A stretch of DNA of 64,000 nucleotides from Carposina sasakii. Lineage: Eukaryota > Arthropoda > Insecta > Lepidoptera > Carposinidae. The stretch lies in contig CP053156.1 of assembly GCA_014607495.2 (NCBI GenBank), forward strand, positions 11,904,001 through 11,968,000, written 5' to 3'. Below, piece by piece: positions 1 through 11,017 of the stretch. The translations under genes and the position numbers were made by a program. The notes below the pieces were generated by a model. It was not told the origin of the DNA. It did no database searches and was given only the letters and a program-made list of their open reading frames with translations. Position 1 is the stretch's first letter, and every line of letters starts with the position of its first letter.

Positions 1-73
1 ATTCATGCACAAAACAAATAAAAAAAATGTTAAGTAAATTATAATATTTCCAGGTGCAACACAATAAAATGGT

Positions 74-590
74 GGTTGATGTTAAACAGCTATGTGAACC
101 ATTATTTATCAAAGGGCTGTTTAGTGATTCACTTGTGAACCTATATTCATCAAAGGACTGCTTAGTGTTTCACATGTGAACCATTACTCACTAAAGGGCT
201 GTTAAGCGTTTCACGCGTGAATCATTACTTATTAAAGAGCTGTTAAGCGTTTCACGTGTGGACCATTACTTATTAAAGGCCTGTTGAGCGATTCACCTGT
301 GTACTGTGAAATAGTTCAAGAGCAAAGTAGAATCGAACATATAACTCCGTATGCAGCCTTGGTTGATGTTAAACAGCTATGTGAACCGTAATTTATCAAA
401 TGGCTGTTTAGTGATTCACTTGTGAACCTATATTTATCAAAGGACTGCTTAGTGTTTGATCGTGTGAACCATTACTTATTAAAGGGCTGTTAAGCATTTC
501 ACGCGTGAACCATTACTTACTACAGAGCTATTAAGCGTTTCACGTGTGAACCATTACTTATTAAAGAGCTGTTAAGCGTTTCACGAGTTA
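74..590. repeat. 41-bp minisatellite with ~287-bp higher-order period
   Basis: Units beginning GTGAACC start at 94, 135, 176, 217, 258 and 299, then again at 381, 422, 464, 505 and 546, so the period is 41 bp. The phrase starting ggttgatgttaaacagc occurs at 74 and 361, so the whole block is duplicated at about 287 bp. Many unit joins form the palindrome TTCACRYGTGAA; several contain CACGTG or CACGCG. Degenerate traces continue to about 1000. No reading frame is evident. Confidence 0.95.
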
Positions 591-599
591 AAGTTAAAG

Positions 600-3270
600 C
601 CATTTATTTTGATATACTAGTGAACCTCTAAATATCCATGAGGCATCTTGTGAACGTTTAAACTATACGCAGACAGTGTCAATAGATAAATAAAGGCTGC
701 TTAGCGGTAAATATGTTCAGTGCTAAGATATATTATGGGCCACAGGTATTCCATTATGCGTCTATTGGCTTAAATTTATGAGAACTTGTGCTCCTTTAAT
801 AAGTCAGCTCAATAACAGTTCACAAGTACTTTTTTATATTGCTCTTGGCTCTTTATAGAACTCTTTGCGTTTTAAGGGTATATTTGTTACCCATAATGCA
901 GCACTTATTTATCCTTAAGCTGTTTAAATATCACTGACTGCTATAATGCAGCTAAGGGACCACGAGTGTATTCTTATATGAGTCTTAATACGCCCAGAGC
1001 TATATGTAGATCTAAAAGTGAGTATTTATTCAGCTATCTGTGCTACTTGGGAGGAAAACGTCTGTCGGGTCCACTAGTCTTTATATAATTAATTAAATCT
1101 TCTGTTCGTGTGTTTGTAATTGAAGTTCTTCTAACGAACGGCAAAACCGATTTTTATGATTTTTTTAGTGTGTGTTCATGTGGGTTCGAAAATAGTTTAG
1201 ATTCACAATTCGGTCAATAAGACAATGTTTTTATTACGGACCGGTCTATATTGTTACAGCTTATTTCAGAAAGTTTGCATTTAAGGCATGGGACAGGACA
1301 ACGTCTGTCGGGTCCGCTAGTTTTATATAAAATCGCCAGGCTTATCAAATCTCCATACGCCACCTACGCTCAAAAATGGTTAGAATAAATCTTTATTGAA
1401 AAATAATTTTCTATGTTTGGAAAAGTCAGCATTTTGTCGTAGATATTTTAATCGAACGTTTATTTTTATGCTATAAACAATCCGTGTCGCTTTTGGCGTA
1501 TTAAGCTGTAACAAAATCATAGCACATATGTGTGCAAAGTTAATAAGGAAGAGTCACTATTTCCACCACGAAATCTAAATATGTAGGTTGTAGCTTATAC
1601 TCGTATGTAATAGTAATATATAGGTAGGTAAATTAAAAAAAAACAAAGACAAACTTTGGTAGACAAATTTTAATGGAGGCGCGTGTTCCAATTTCGTTCC
1701 GCAGACTTTCTACAAAACCGACGAATTTTATTCTGATTTACGTAACAAAGTACAGTCCGTGCGCCATAAATACTACTACTGTAGTATGGCGAATGTAATG
1801 TTTTTTATTGTCCGTCTAAACGAATTTGCCCTGACTTTAGCTCAAATCTTTTTCATAATGTGAAGATGGAATAAATTTAGAAGCAGGTAGGCTCTTTCAT
1901 TGTTAAACAAAATACTCGACTTAGTAACAGGAGTTGATAAGTGTATCACATTTTCTTAATGCTATTTTATACCACGTAGAAAGAATTTAGTGGAGGCGAC
2001 GAAATAATTTTTTCATAGAAACTAAGGGCGAAAATGTATCTCATACACTTTCTACTTTAGCAACAGCGACTCCAATATGAATTAATAACCCTACCTAGAT
2101 GAGCTTAGGTAATGTAATAATTTTATGAGCGGTATTCTTAAATTTTTCGCATCATTCCAACAATAGCGATTAGGCTTCTAAAAGAAGGCTTCGTATTAGG
2201 GAAAAAAAATTCGCTTTAAATTTTTTTAAATGTGTAAGCCTCCAGACGAACTCCTCTTCGTCAAAATGTTAAATGTAGGTAGTTAGTTAAAGTTTAGTTC
2301 ATACTACGCTGCCTAGTATACAACAGCAGTCAAAGATATTTTTCGGGTAGATATAATAGCATCTCCTCTGTCCTATCTTCATGTGTTCTACTTTAAAAGT
2401 CGTTGACTTCATCGCCTGACGAGGGGCGGATATGACTATAGAAAGAGACATTAGGCGATTTAATTAAATGTTTTGTATCCAGGAGTATACGGATACTGAA
2501 TGCTGAGTGAGGTCAATGCCATGGGGTGTTATGTGATCGAACATTGATCCTCCATCTTAAGCAACCTCTATAATTAGGATTACTATCTAGTTCTGTCCTA
2601 TGGCAAGAATTTATATCGAGGGATTTACATACAAAGAGACGGATGCATAATTTTTGCTGGAACGGGAAATAAGTGCATCAAAGCTTAAATTCTATTTCAG
2701 CAGGATCATTTCGATCACTCCAGCGCATCCACACACATTAGTAGAAAGTTTCAAGAATACCTTTGTTTTGTCTGATAGGTAGATAGTACAATAGGTACTA
2801 TCCTTATTCCTGTGGGAGGAGAAGGTCATTGAATGATAATTCTGATTTAATGCCAGAAATAGCTACAAGTCACGAAGACTTTACATTAGGGGGCGTAGAC
2901 AAGGTAGCATTATTTTCTTGATAGAATCTTTATAAGATCATCATCAAAGCGTTTACATACACAGAGAGAGAGACATAGATACATACAAGGTACACATGCG
3001 TCCACACAATGAGGCCAAACTCGTAAAACCCGGAGGTTTTTTGCGTCGGCGTTAAAGAAAACGATATGTGTATATGTATAATAAAACCGGCTTTAGTTAG
3101 TTGGAGAAATGGGCCTTAAAAGTAAATAGTAAGGGATATACGTTATCCTAAAATAATAGAAGTTTCTAATTAATGTGATCCTCTTTACGCCCTTACTGTT
3201 AAGGGATCCCTGACTCCTTATGGGCCCTTAGTTTTATGACAGATGTTATTTTATTAGTCAGCCTGGAGCT
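600..3270. other. Non-coding AT-rich stretch
   Basis: Apart from the Helitron ends at 1.0-1.3 kb I see no coding frame. The first 400 bases look like decayed extensions of the minisatellite. Short features include AG/CA-rich simple repeat near 2960-2985. Confidence 0.6.
1098..1320 (+). mobile_element. Helitron-like short element
   Basis: Begins TC and ends with the CTAG typical of lepidopteran Helitrons, preceded by acgtctgtcgggtccg. The same terminal phrase (gtctgtcgggtccactag) occurs a second time just upstream at 1060-1077, so two 3' ends lie 243 bp apart. The interior is non-coding, so any copy is non-autonomous. Confidence 0.55.
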
Positions 3271-3274
3271 AATC

Positions 3275-3415
3275 ATCATCATCAGCCTATTGCAATCCAC
3301 TGCTGGACGTAGGCCTCCCCCAGGGCACGCCACAAGACTGCCATGGGGGGTATTTGCCCCCGTGGCAGTTTATAGTGACCACGCTGGACAGGCGGGTTGG
3401 TGACCACAGTTTGTA
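3275..3415 (-). repeat. RTE-derived 3' end plus dispersed repeat, left part
   Basis: 3275-3338 is the reverse complement of the lepidopteran RTE 3' end (reads A-Y-V-Q-Q-W on the minus strand). It continues into a hairpin (arms ACTGCCAYGGGGG, 3339-3370) and a segment ending ggcgggttggtgaccac. The same order is found at 37.1-37.27 kb, where the repeat continues directly into the sequence found here only at 4918-5060. The element at 3416-4917 therefore split this repeat. Confidence 0.6.
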
Positions 3416-3601
3416 TTTTTACCCGACTGCGAAACGCAAAGGTGTGGTATTGTATTAAACAGCCTATGTATGTATGTATGTTCCTTTGAAGCACTAGACA
3501 CATATATATATATACCAGACCAAACGCTTCGGCAGATATTTATGATTCATACGTCAATCGATTCTTCTTAGTCCGGCTAGTGTCACTAAAGACATGATGT
3601 T

Positions 3602-3965
3602 GCAGAAAATTTGGGACATCACCAGGCTCTCTAAGGGCAAACACTACGAAGACATTCAAGACGTCATTCCCTGTAAGCCATGGTTCTCAAGGTATAAAAA
3701 CGCAAGCAAGAGAACTATCTCCAAAATTTGCCGTTTACGTCTTGGTCATTTTTGCACACCCGTCTATTTGGTTAAGAATAAAGTTAGGGATAACTCGCTT
3801 TGTGAATGTGGTTTGGCGGAAGGCACTGTCGATCATATCTTTTTCAACTGCCCTAATGTTTCCCCCTCCCTCTATCATTTTCTCCCTCCTGAAATTCCCC
3901 TCCCCACTAATCTTCAATGTTTGTTGTCCCTTGTCCACACTCCTGGCCCATTTTGTCAAAATTAA
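3602..3965 (+). pseudogene. LINE ORF2 C-terminal fragment (cysteine/histidine finger)
   Basis: About 120 codons stay open from the insertion boundary to a stop. The translation contains SKICRLRLGHF followed by LCECGLAEGTVDHIFFNCP. This C-x-C...H...C finger is normally found after the RNase H domain at the C-terminus of I/R1-type LINE ORF2 proteins. Everything upstream (endonuclease, RT, RNase H) is missing because the copy is 5'-truncated. The nominal ATG at 3594 lies in flanking sequence and is not a biological start. The clade beyond 'I/R1-like' cannot be decided from this fragment. Confidence 0.75.
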
Positions 3966-4310
3966 TGGTATTAAATTGTAAAGTATATTTAAGTTTAAAA
4001 AAAAAATAGTAAGTAGATAAAATTATACATTTATGTAGGTATTTCTATATATTTATTTATGTATTCGGAAGTAGGTTTATTTGTAATATTAACAATTATA
4101 TCTTGTGTATGTCTGACTGTAACATAAATGTGGTGTTTTTTTGTTTTAGGTACAATCTGGTCCAGATATATAACAGACCAGGTATATATATATATTTTTT
4201 TTTCCAAATTCAATTTACCAATCTCCTACGTGTATTCTCCTCTTACGTGACATTGGCGGAATTATTGTGCCCGACACAATGGTGGCCAGTAAACAAAATT
4301 GAATTGAATT
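3602..4310 (+). mobile_element. 5'-truncated non-LTR retrotransposon insertion with TSD
   Basis: Flanked by the exact 11-bp direct repeat gacatgatgtt (3591-3601 and 4311-4321), which occurs once at the matching place in the uninterrupted copy at 54.09 kb. The 3' end is a short (ATTGA)n tail, aaattgaattgaattg. The last 250 bp match the reverse complement of 22952-23192, which is a second insertion of the same family. The 5' part encodes the remnant described next. Confidence 0.9.
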
Positions 4311-4917
4311 GACATGATGTTAGTGAAAATCCAATATGGCGACTACTGGACGCCATTTTGTGAAAATTCATAAAATTAAAGTCGACAAACTATATCGAGT
4401 GGGTTATTGTTGAATAGGTATTTAAAAATCATTTTTAGGTTTCTCTCAACATTTTTCGATTCGACTAACTGTTTAGGATCTATATCGATTGAAAGTTGTA
4501 TAACAACCATTCTCACATATAAGTTTTTAGACAGCAGCAAGACGAAAACTTCTTGCTGCCGAGCATGTTGAGCATGTTTCTTGAAGCGTATCTATTAGAA
4601 GCTCATAACAAAAAAGTATAAAATAAAAAAACATAATAAAAAAAATAACAACTGAACAGTCGGGATCCATTATCCGACAGCCAAGCTAATAATATTTCAA
4701 TGGATCCTGGCTGTTCAGTTGTTATGTTACGATCATTAGAAAATATTTTATGTTCTTCAATAGTATTAATTCCATAATAATATTATAGAATTCTAGACCA
4801 CCGGACATCTAAGTGCTTGTTTTATTTTCTTTTCAGTTTTTTTATTATGTACATTATTTGGTTCTTTTTTATTCAGTCGGGTTTTTGGATTTTTTAAATT
4901 ATGTTTTTTTTGGACTA

Positions 4918-5075
4918 TGTTGTCAACACGGGAGGCGCTGCTGCCCACCTCCCGGAAACCCTTAATCGCCTCTTACGATACCCACGGGCAGACATGGGGT
5001 GGAACGAATTCTACTCTGCCATACACAGAGATAATACATGCTCCAATTGCGAAGTCCCGTGCATTTAAGTGGAAC
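4918..5075. repeat. RTE-related dispersed repeat, right part
   Basis: Contains gaaacccttaatcgcctc and gatacccacgggcagacat, matching 37219-37260. In that copy these phrases follow directly on the sequence found here at 3341-3415, which supports one repeat split by copy A. Confidence 0.6.
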
Positions 5076-5177
5076 TAAAAAAAAAATAGTGATATAGTGT
5101 GAGTTATAAAGTCACTAGCGCTATTGTCAACGGACTTTATAATCTAAACTAAATGTAATGTGGAGTAACAATTGGCG

Positions 5178-5650
5178 CATATACGGGTGTAGGTGACCGC
5201 CAGGCAAATACCGAAATGCTGAACAAGTAACTTGGGTATTGGGTTGAGTTATAGGAAATGTATTTTTGATTTTATTATAAGTAATCTTTGCTCTCCGCGC
5301 CAATTGTATCGGGCGATCCTGTGATTAATTAAATGGGCTTATTTTATTGTGTGACACATTGCTGTCTTTTGGATCACTTGTGACTCTCCATTAGGGTTGA
5401 TCAGTTATTTGAAAATTTTTTAGGGCAACATTTTTTTTGAAAATAATCTTAAAGTTAAAATTTTAATTTAAAGTAATCATCTAAGGTCTAATTAAATGAA
5501 ATAAAATATTTTTTTCCTAAAAATATGAAAAAAATGACGGTAAATTTTGGAATTTTACTGTGAAAATTTTCAATGTTTTCCGCCTTAGAATCATGATCTG
5601 AAGTCATGCTTTCAACATTTGTCTGGCTGTCACAAACATCCTGTATACAT
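5178..5650. mobile_element. TIR element family i (tacagggtgt), copy 1
   Basis: Matches the reverse complement of 60554-61017 over about 465 bp. Shared phrases include ccaattgtatcgggcgat and ggatcacttgtgactct. The termini are inverted relatives of TATACAGGGTGT...TGACAG. No coding frame, so this is a non-autonomous DNA element. Confidence 0.75.
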
Positions 5651-6695
5651 TCGTAAGATTTTTTTTAGATATGAAAAGTCTATATATAAAGGCGAAATAG
5701 CTCAATATGGATTAATTTGGAAGCGGGCTGAAATAGATAACGTAAACCTTACGAGCGATAGTGAAAACCGCAAGTTGTGGACACACTTCATCCAATAGAA
5801 AGCCTATACTTAGCGCTTTCTTAAAATTACGTGATGGAGTAACCTTTTTATAGAAATGGACTTTGCGAACTCCGCTTTCTAATTTTCGCGAACTAAGCCC
5901 TCTGGTCTGTAGGTACATTTTTTTGTAAGAAAAGTTATTCATTTTTTAAGAGTGTGCCTAGTATTTTGTTGGTAAATAAATTTTCTCGTACGATCTAGCA
6001 TCTTGCCTCAAAATAGCCTTTTCGACTACATTTCTCGGTATATACCCGCCATAACTACCTAAACGAAATAGTAAGTAAAATTTTTCTATTGAAATATTTT
6101 TGGTTGATAAACTCTTAAAATATTTTAATAAAACGGAACAAAAGGCTTATCTTATTGGCAGAAATAATTTAATTCGCGTTTGCTTTTTGCAATTGAAATA
6201 GACGTAAGGTTAAAAACCTTTGATTTGATTCTTGTTATTCCGTTTTCCAAACGAATTTAGCGAAAAGGACGTTAATGGTACAATCCCCAGTGTATTCGAG
6301 TGTATAACAAGCTTTGTGGCCAAATCTCTGACAGGCGACAGGACTTCGATAAATCTAAATTGAAATTTCAAAGTTTAGTGCTCTTGAATTCAATGTTTAA
6401 AACAACCTTTTGTACTTATATTTGGTGATACAGATTAAAATATTGTCGCACGAGCCGTTGTTGTGTTATATGAATCATCAGTACTTCATATCAAGCTTTT
6501 ACAGACAGCTTTTTGGGCACGGCAGCTAATAGCGAAGGTCGGTCAATAATGATACCTTCTGGGGACTCGTTATTCAATGGTTAGAAATGAATTTAATAGA
6601 ATATTTTTTTATTATTATTATTCAGCCCTAACTTATAACTACTTTTACCATCAAAGACTTTTGATAACAATATTATGATGATTAAAAACAGCTTA
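5651..6695. other. No gene seen
   Basis: AT-rich. A 76-codon minus-strand frame at 5712-5942 has no recognisable motif. Confidence 0.5.
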
Positions 6696-7024
6696 TCTAT
6701 ACATATAATAAAAATGTAACGGGTCGGTGTCTATACATGGAACATATATGAAGAAAATATTATATAAGACCTTTGTCAACGCAATAGTACCCAAAAGAAT
6801 GATTCTTGGAATTTTTGTCTGTTTGTCTGTTTGTCTGTGCGTTTGTGCACGCTAATCTCAGAAACGGCTTAACCGATTTCGATGCAGTTTTCAGGAATAT
6901 ATTGTGACAGGTCCTACTTAACATATAGGCTACTTTTTATCCCGGGAAAGCTTTTTATCCCGGATAATTTCGACATTTAGTTTTTTCTGTAGTCCACGCG
7001 AACGGAGTTGCGGGCATCCACTAG
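6696..7024 (+). mobile_element. Lep1-type Helitron fragment
   Basis: Begins TC, contains gcacgctaatctcagaaac and the pair of tttttatcccgg phrases, and ends cgggcatccactag. The CTAG 3' end and conserved 'tttatcccggataattt' core match the other Lep1-like copies in this window. Non-coding. Confidence 0.8.
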
Positions 7025-7419
7025 TATACAAAATAAAGTGTTCAAACTAGGTTATGCTACCGGCTGTGTAAGTGCTAACTTGGAATTAACTGAACTAGGT
7101 ACCATATCGTCTAGTCAGCTACAAAGTTTCCCTTCTAATTAATAGAGGGCTTGAAACTGGAGTGTTCCTATCTAGATTGTTTTCAGGTAAACATTCCCCT
7201 CTAAACAGTAGACGTATTCTCGTAAAAATGTATGAAAAAATATTAAATGATAAAAGTTCATATTACATGAATGTTTAAAATCTCCTTCCTTGCATGTCGA
7301 CCGATTAAAAGTAAAGTAAGGAAAATCGGAGTATCCTTTAAGGCGTTAAGCTGGAAACTTTCACAGATTTTTCTGCACTTCTGGCTAACTAATTTTCTGG
7401 AGCACAGCAGGTCGTTGTC

Positions 7420-7715
7420 GTCGTCAGCCTAATTGCAATCAACTGCTGGACGTAGGCCTTCTCCAGAGCATGCCACAAAGCTCGATCTCCCGTTTGTCCC
7501 ATCTGATCACTACCAGCCGCCCTCTTTAAGTCATCGGTCGGTCGGCCGGAAGGTGTCCAACACTGCGCTTGCCAAGGCATGGTCTCCAATAGAAAACACG
7601 CTTACTCTACCATCCACCGGTTCTACGACAGATGTGACCAGCCCACTGTGCATTGCTACTGCAGTTTGCTATATTTTGAGACCACGTCGGTCACTTTGGT
7701 CTTCTGCTGGCTAAT
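7420..7715 (-). pseudogene. RTE reverse transcriptase C-terminal relic
   Basis: On the minus strand the sequence reads fragments equivalent to WAGHICRRTGG, SVG.LPADRPMDDL and LEKAYVQQ in shifting frames, ending at the usual RTE 3' end. Frameshifts and stops show it is dead. It corresponds to the last ~100 residues of the intact frame at 61.1 kb. Confidence 0.8.
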
Positions 7716-7739
7716 CTTGTAATACCTGTACGACCTTGA

Positions 7740-8640
7740 GGTAGTCATTGTGACAAATGTCTGTAAAGAAAAGTAATAAATTCTCGGGAATTTTTCTTGT
7801 TTGAAAAATATTTCTGTTCAAGACGTTTCAAATTCTGGAACTACAACTGCTTTGTAAAAATGAATTCTACGAGAAAGTATTTTTTAACATTCTTACTATA
7901 TAGCTAAAGTAATTTACCTCACAAAATTAAATATATTTACAAAGTTGTCGTCTACCCAGAGGGTGCCTACTTTTTTTAAATACTTTATTATTTGGTAATA
8001 AAATGAACTGATTGAATCAAACGAGCCTAAACTCGATAGGGTTGCGTCGTTTAATTACAGAGTTCCTATGGCAACCTTCTAGCTCCATCATCAGATCAGC
8101 TCTATGTCATCATAATATTGCATTGTTATCTGATTTATTCATGCATGCACAATTTCGTCTCAATCGGAAACCGGAAAGTGGATAAATTTAATTTGAAACA
8201 TTTGGTTACAGACAACGGGACAGGTGAAACTAAATAAAAGCTTATAAAATATGTTAGTTCGGAACGGGAGTTATTCTGTGGAGCTTACTTTATTATTTTT
8301 TCCTTCGCCTTCACGCCCAGTAGCTACTCAACTTGTTTCTGTCTCAGTAACACAAGCTCGCATTATGGGACCTCGTCATTATTCGGAAATAAATAAAAGA
8401 CAGACATGTCAACGAAAAAGTGATTGCGTAACATCCCGAACAAAGCAAAATGTGCCTGTAATTTTACAAATTGACTTGATATGGGTCCCCATTACACGGT
8501 TTCAGTCAATATTCTGAACATCATTCCCTTTGATTAGTGTGCATATTTATTGCTAAAACTTGCCTTTTATGTAGAGTAGAATTTAATTTTATTGTTATTG
8601 GAGTCCGTTTTATTTATTTTGTATTCATATACCTACCTAT
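7740..8640. other. No gene seen
   Basis: An 88-codon plus-strand frame (8251-8517) lacks family motifs and splice context. I regard it as chance. Confidence 0.5.
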
Positions 8641-8958
8641 ACAGGGTGTAAGAAGTGTATTACTGAATTGATAGGTAAAGCTGAAGCCTGATATACATGC
8701 AACAGGTAGAAAGGCTTCTTTTAAGCTAAAAACTATTAAAATAGCGCACTATAAAAACCAATCCACAGAATATGAGACCCAAAATTACATGATTATTTTT
8801 CAAGATTGTACGAACATTCCTGAGTTGTTTATAGTCGTAAATAGTCTATGCTGTTTGGAAAAATAAAAACAAGTAATTTTAAGACTCAAATTTTGTAGAT
8901 ATGTTCTTCATAGGGCGCTTGTTTCCATAGCATTTAACATATCCATTTTTTGACATCT
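8641..8958. mobile_element. Diverged relative of hairpin family iii
   Basis: Starts tacagggtgtaag and ends tgacatcttgtat. The interior phrases caagattgtacgaacattcc and tttggaaaaataaa align with 59670-59740. Longer and more decayed than the 28 kb, 59.6 kb and 60.1 kb copies. Confidence 0.6.
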
Positions 8959-9094
8959 TGTATAAGGTGGTTTCAAATTATTAGTTTTAGAAATCAATTG
9001 TGACCTGTCTAGTCTCGTGTCAAAAGGAAATTATGTGAGTTGCTATCTATAAAACAACAATGAGAGGTTTATTCATGTTAATAACTATGTTATA

Positions 9095-9180
9095 ATATCG
9101 CACCTTCGGTAGAACAAGGGCACAATTGTCTAACATTGCAAAAGCAAATTGTGCCTTTGTTCTACCGAAGCTGCGATATA
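9095..9180. repeat. Hairpin, ~32-bp arms
   Basis: Inverted arms tatcgcaccttcggtagaac... (9096-9127) and their complement (9148-9179) differ at only a few positions and are separated by a ~20-nt loop. It is compatible with a tiny MITE or a foldback transcript. Confidence 0.8.
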
Positions 9181-9182
9181 TA

Positions 9183-9320
9183 TGTATTTATATACCGTTG
9201 CTTAGTACCCACGACACAAGACCTTAGGGATCTTAATGTGGGACTAGGTTAATGTGTTGTGTAGTGTGTGAATATTTATGTATTTATTATTTATAATTAA
9301 ATTTTCTTTCCCGGGGTTCA
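9183..9320 (-). repeat. SINE-like repeat D fragment
   Basis: Contains acgacacaagaccttaggg and tgggactaggttaatgtg, shared in the same orientation with 9555-9760 and in reverse with 43715-43805 and 48340-48530. Confidence 0.65.
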
Positions 9321-9554
9321 TTTAGGTACCCAATCGTCCGTTTCCACAATACCTTTTGTGTGTTATGTAGCCACATAACTTAATAAAACAATTTGAATTC
9401 ACTTTCAGTAGACACTGTATAAATTAAAATCTGATAGTTGAGATCAGTTGACCTTATGCAAAGTTACGATGAGGTCAACCGATTTCCAAACTTTTTAACA
9501 AAGGAGTCTCCACGTGACGGCTAATTTTTATAGTTGGTAGTCTTCATGATAGTG

Positions 9555-9770
9555 ACCCTGTTTGCCTTTGGGTTCGAATACCGGTGGGTACAAACATTGA
9601 TATAATGATGAATATTGATGCTTGTTTCTCAGTCATGGATGTTTCCATACTAATCTATGTTAATGTTTACATTACCCCTAACATAAGACCTTAGGGAACT
9701 TAGTGTGGGACTAGTTTAATGTGTTGTGAAGTGTGCGAGTACATATTTATTTAATATCCCCTAATCGTAT
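9555..9770 (-). repeat. SINE-like repeat D, longer copy
   Basis: Includes the tRNA B-box-like gggttcgaataccgg region at 9570-9590, followed by the body phrase taagaccttaggg. The order mirrors 48340-48530, which lies on the opposite strand. Confidence 0.65.
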
Positions 9771-9784
9771 GTGCGGATGTGGGG

Positions 9785-9895
9785 TATTACTCGAATACAT
9801 CAGCTGCATTTCTTCCGAGCATGTCGTAAGAGGTGACTCTGAAACTCGGGAGTGTTCCCTCAGGCGATGAGCTAGCTACTTGTCACTGATCATAA
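9785..9895. repeat. Dispersed repeat S
   Basis: Phrases gaatacatcagctgca, cgagcatgtcgtaagaggtg and caggcgatgagctagc recur at 12195-12298, 29445-29520, 44370-44465, 58690-58800 and 59440-59540. Some of these copies are on the opposite strand. Non-coding. Confidence 0.6.
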
Positions 9896-10083
9896 CGTGA
9901 ACGGATAACAGATCGAGAAAAAACGGATAACCTAACACTAATATTAAGAATGAGCTTAATTTACCACAATCGGTAGGTGTCAGTCTATGAAACGGAAGTA
10001 CAATAAAGAATATAAAGGAATTTAACTTAATTACATGTTTTAAGCAAAATAATAATTTAGTTTTATTGACAATTTTGGTCAAT

Positions 10084-10505
10084 TTGATACAAGTCGAATA
10101 CCATGCTTACTATACGGTTGCCAAACCTGGATATACACAAACAAAGTAAGACAACAAATTAAATGCACACAATCAGCAATGGAGAGGAGCATGCTGAAGA
10201 TTAGGAAAATTCAAAAAGTAAAGAATGCGACCATCAGACAAAAAACAAAAGTTGCAGATGCTCTTATCCATGCACTTACACTTAAATGGAGGTAGGCCGG
10301 GCACATCTCACGATATACAGACAAAAGATGGACCATTGAAACAACAAGATGGAGAGGCCCATCAGGGAAAAGAAATGTGGGAAGACCAACGAGACGGTGG
10401 GCTGATGATTTAACTCAAGTTGTAGGATACGACTGTGTGAACTTTGGTAAAGACGGAGAGTTATGGAAGAAGACGGAGGAGGCCTTTACCCTTACAGGGG
10501 TCCAT
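10084..10505 (+). pseudogene. RTE-like RT C-terminal relic, second lineage
   Basis: Across two frames the translation gives LLYGCQTW, AMERSMLKI, IRQKTKV, LKWR.AGHISRYTDKRWT, GRPTRRWADDL and ELWKKTEEAF. This is the C-terminal layout of RTE-type reverse transcriptases. It ends in EEAFT rather than GEAYVQQW, so it represents a lineage different from the 61 kb element. An in-frame stop and a frameshift interrupt it. Confidence 0.75.
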
Positions 10506-10806
10506 ATTTCCGTCACAGATACAAACTATCACTACTCACATAATTTAAGCAAACTTACTAATAAACTACTAACAACATTTGAAATGTAAAGTTGAAATTT
10601 AAAGTTTATGATATTCCAAGCGCCTAGTTTCCCTTTCACGCATTTCGATCTAAGCCCACAATAAATATTTGCTTTTACTTTACCTGTGTGTATACTGTAT
10701 AGGTATAAAACCTGTGTCAGTATTCTAACTCAGTTTACTTTACTTAGGTTGTGTTTACATTTGAATTTCCTTGGTGACATTATCGACCATAATTTTATAA
10801 CTGCAA

Positions 10807-11017
10807 CTAGTGGAGCCCGCGACTTCGTCCGCGTAGACTGCAGAGAAATCAAAATGTCGAAATTATCCGGGATAAAAAGTAGTATGTGTTAATCCAGGGT
10901 GTCAGCTAATTCCATAGCAAATTTTATTAAAATCGCTCCAGCCGTTTTTACGTGAAAGAGTACAAACATCCATCCATCCATACTTACAAACTTTCGCGTT
11001 TAAAGTATTTAGTAGGA
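10807..11017 (-). mobile_element. Lep1-type Helitron fragment
   Basis: In reverse complement it runs from TCCTACTAAATAC through aacgcgaaagtttgtaag, a tandem ATGG run and the atcccggataatttcg core to CTAG at 10807-10810. Confidence 0.8.

Larger units (their letters stand above)
3416..4917. mobile_element. 'cccgactgc' palindromic element, copy A (interrupted)
   Basis: Starts tttttacccgactgcg and ends gcagtcgggtttttgg followed by attttttaaattatg, so the termini are inverted. It aligns by eye along its whole length with 53933-54852. Relative to that copy it carries a 709-bp LINE insertion (3602-4310) and has lost most of the left arm of the terminal palindrome (compare 4600-4650 with 54400-54590). 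No protein-coding capacity of its own. It is non-autonomous; the mobilising family is not identified. Confidence 0.75.

Noticed and set aside
74..590. CRISPR array
   Set aside because: Units are contiguous with no unique spacers, no cas genes, and a eukaryotic context.
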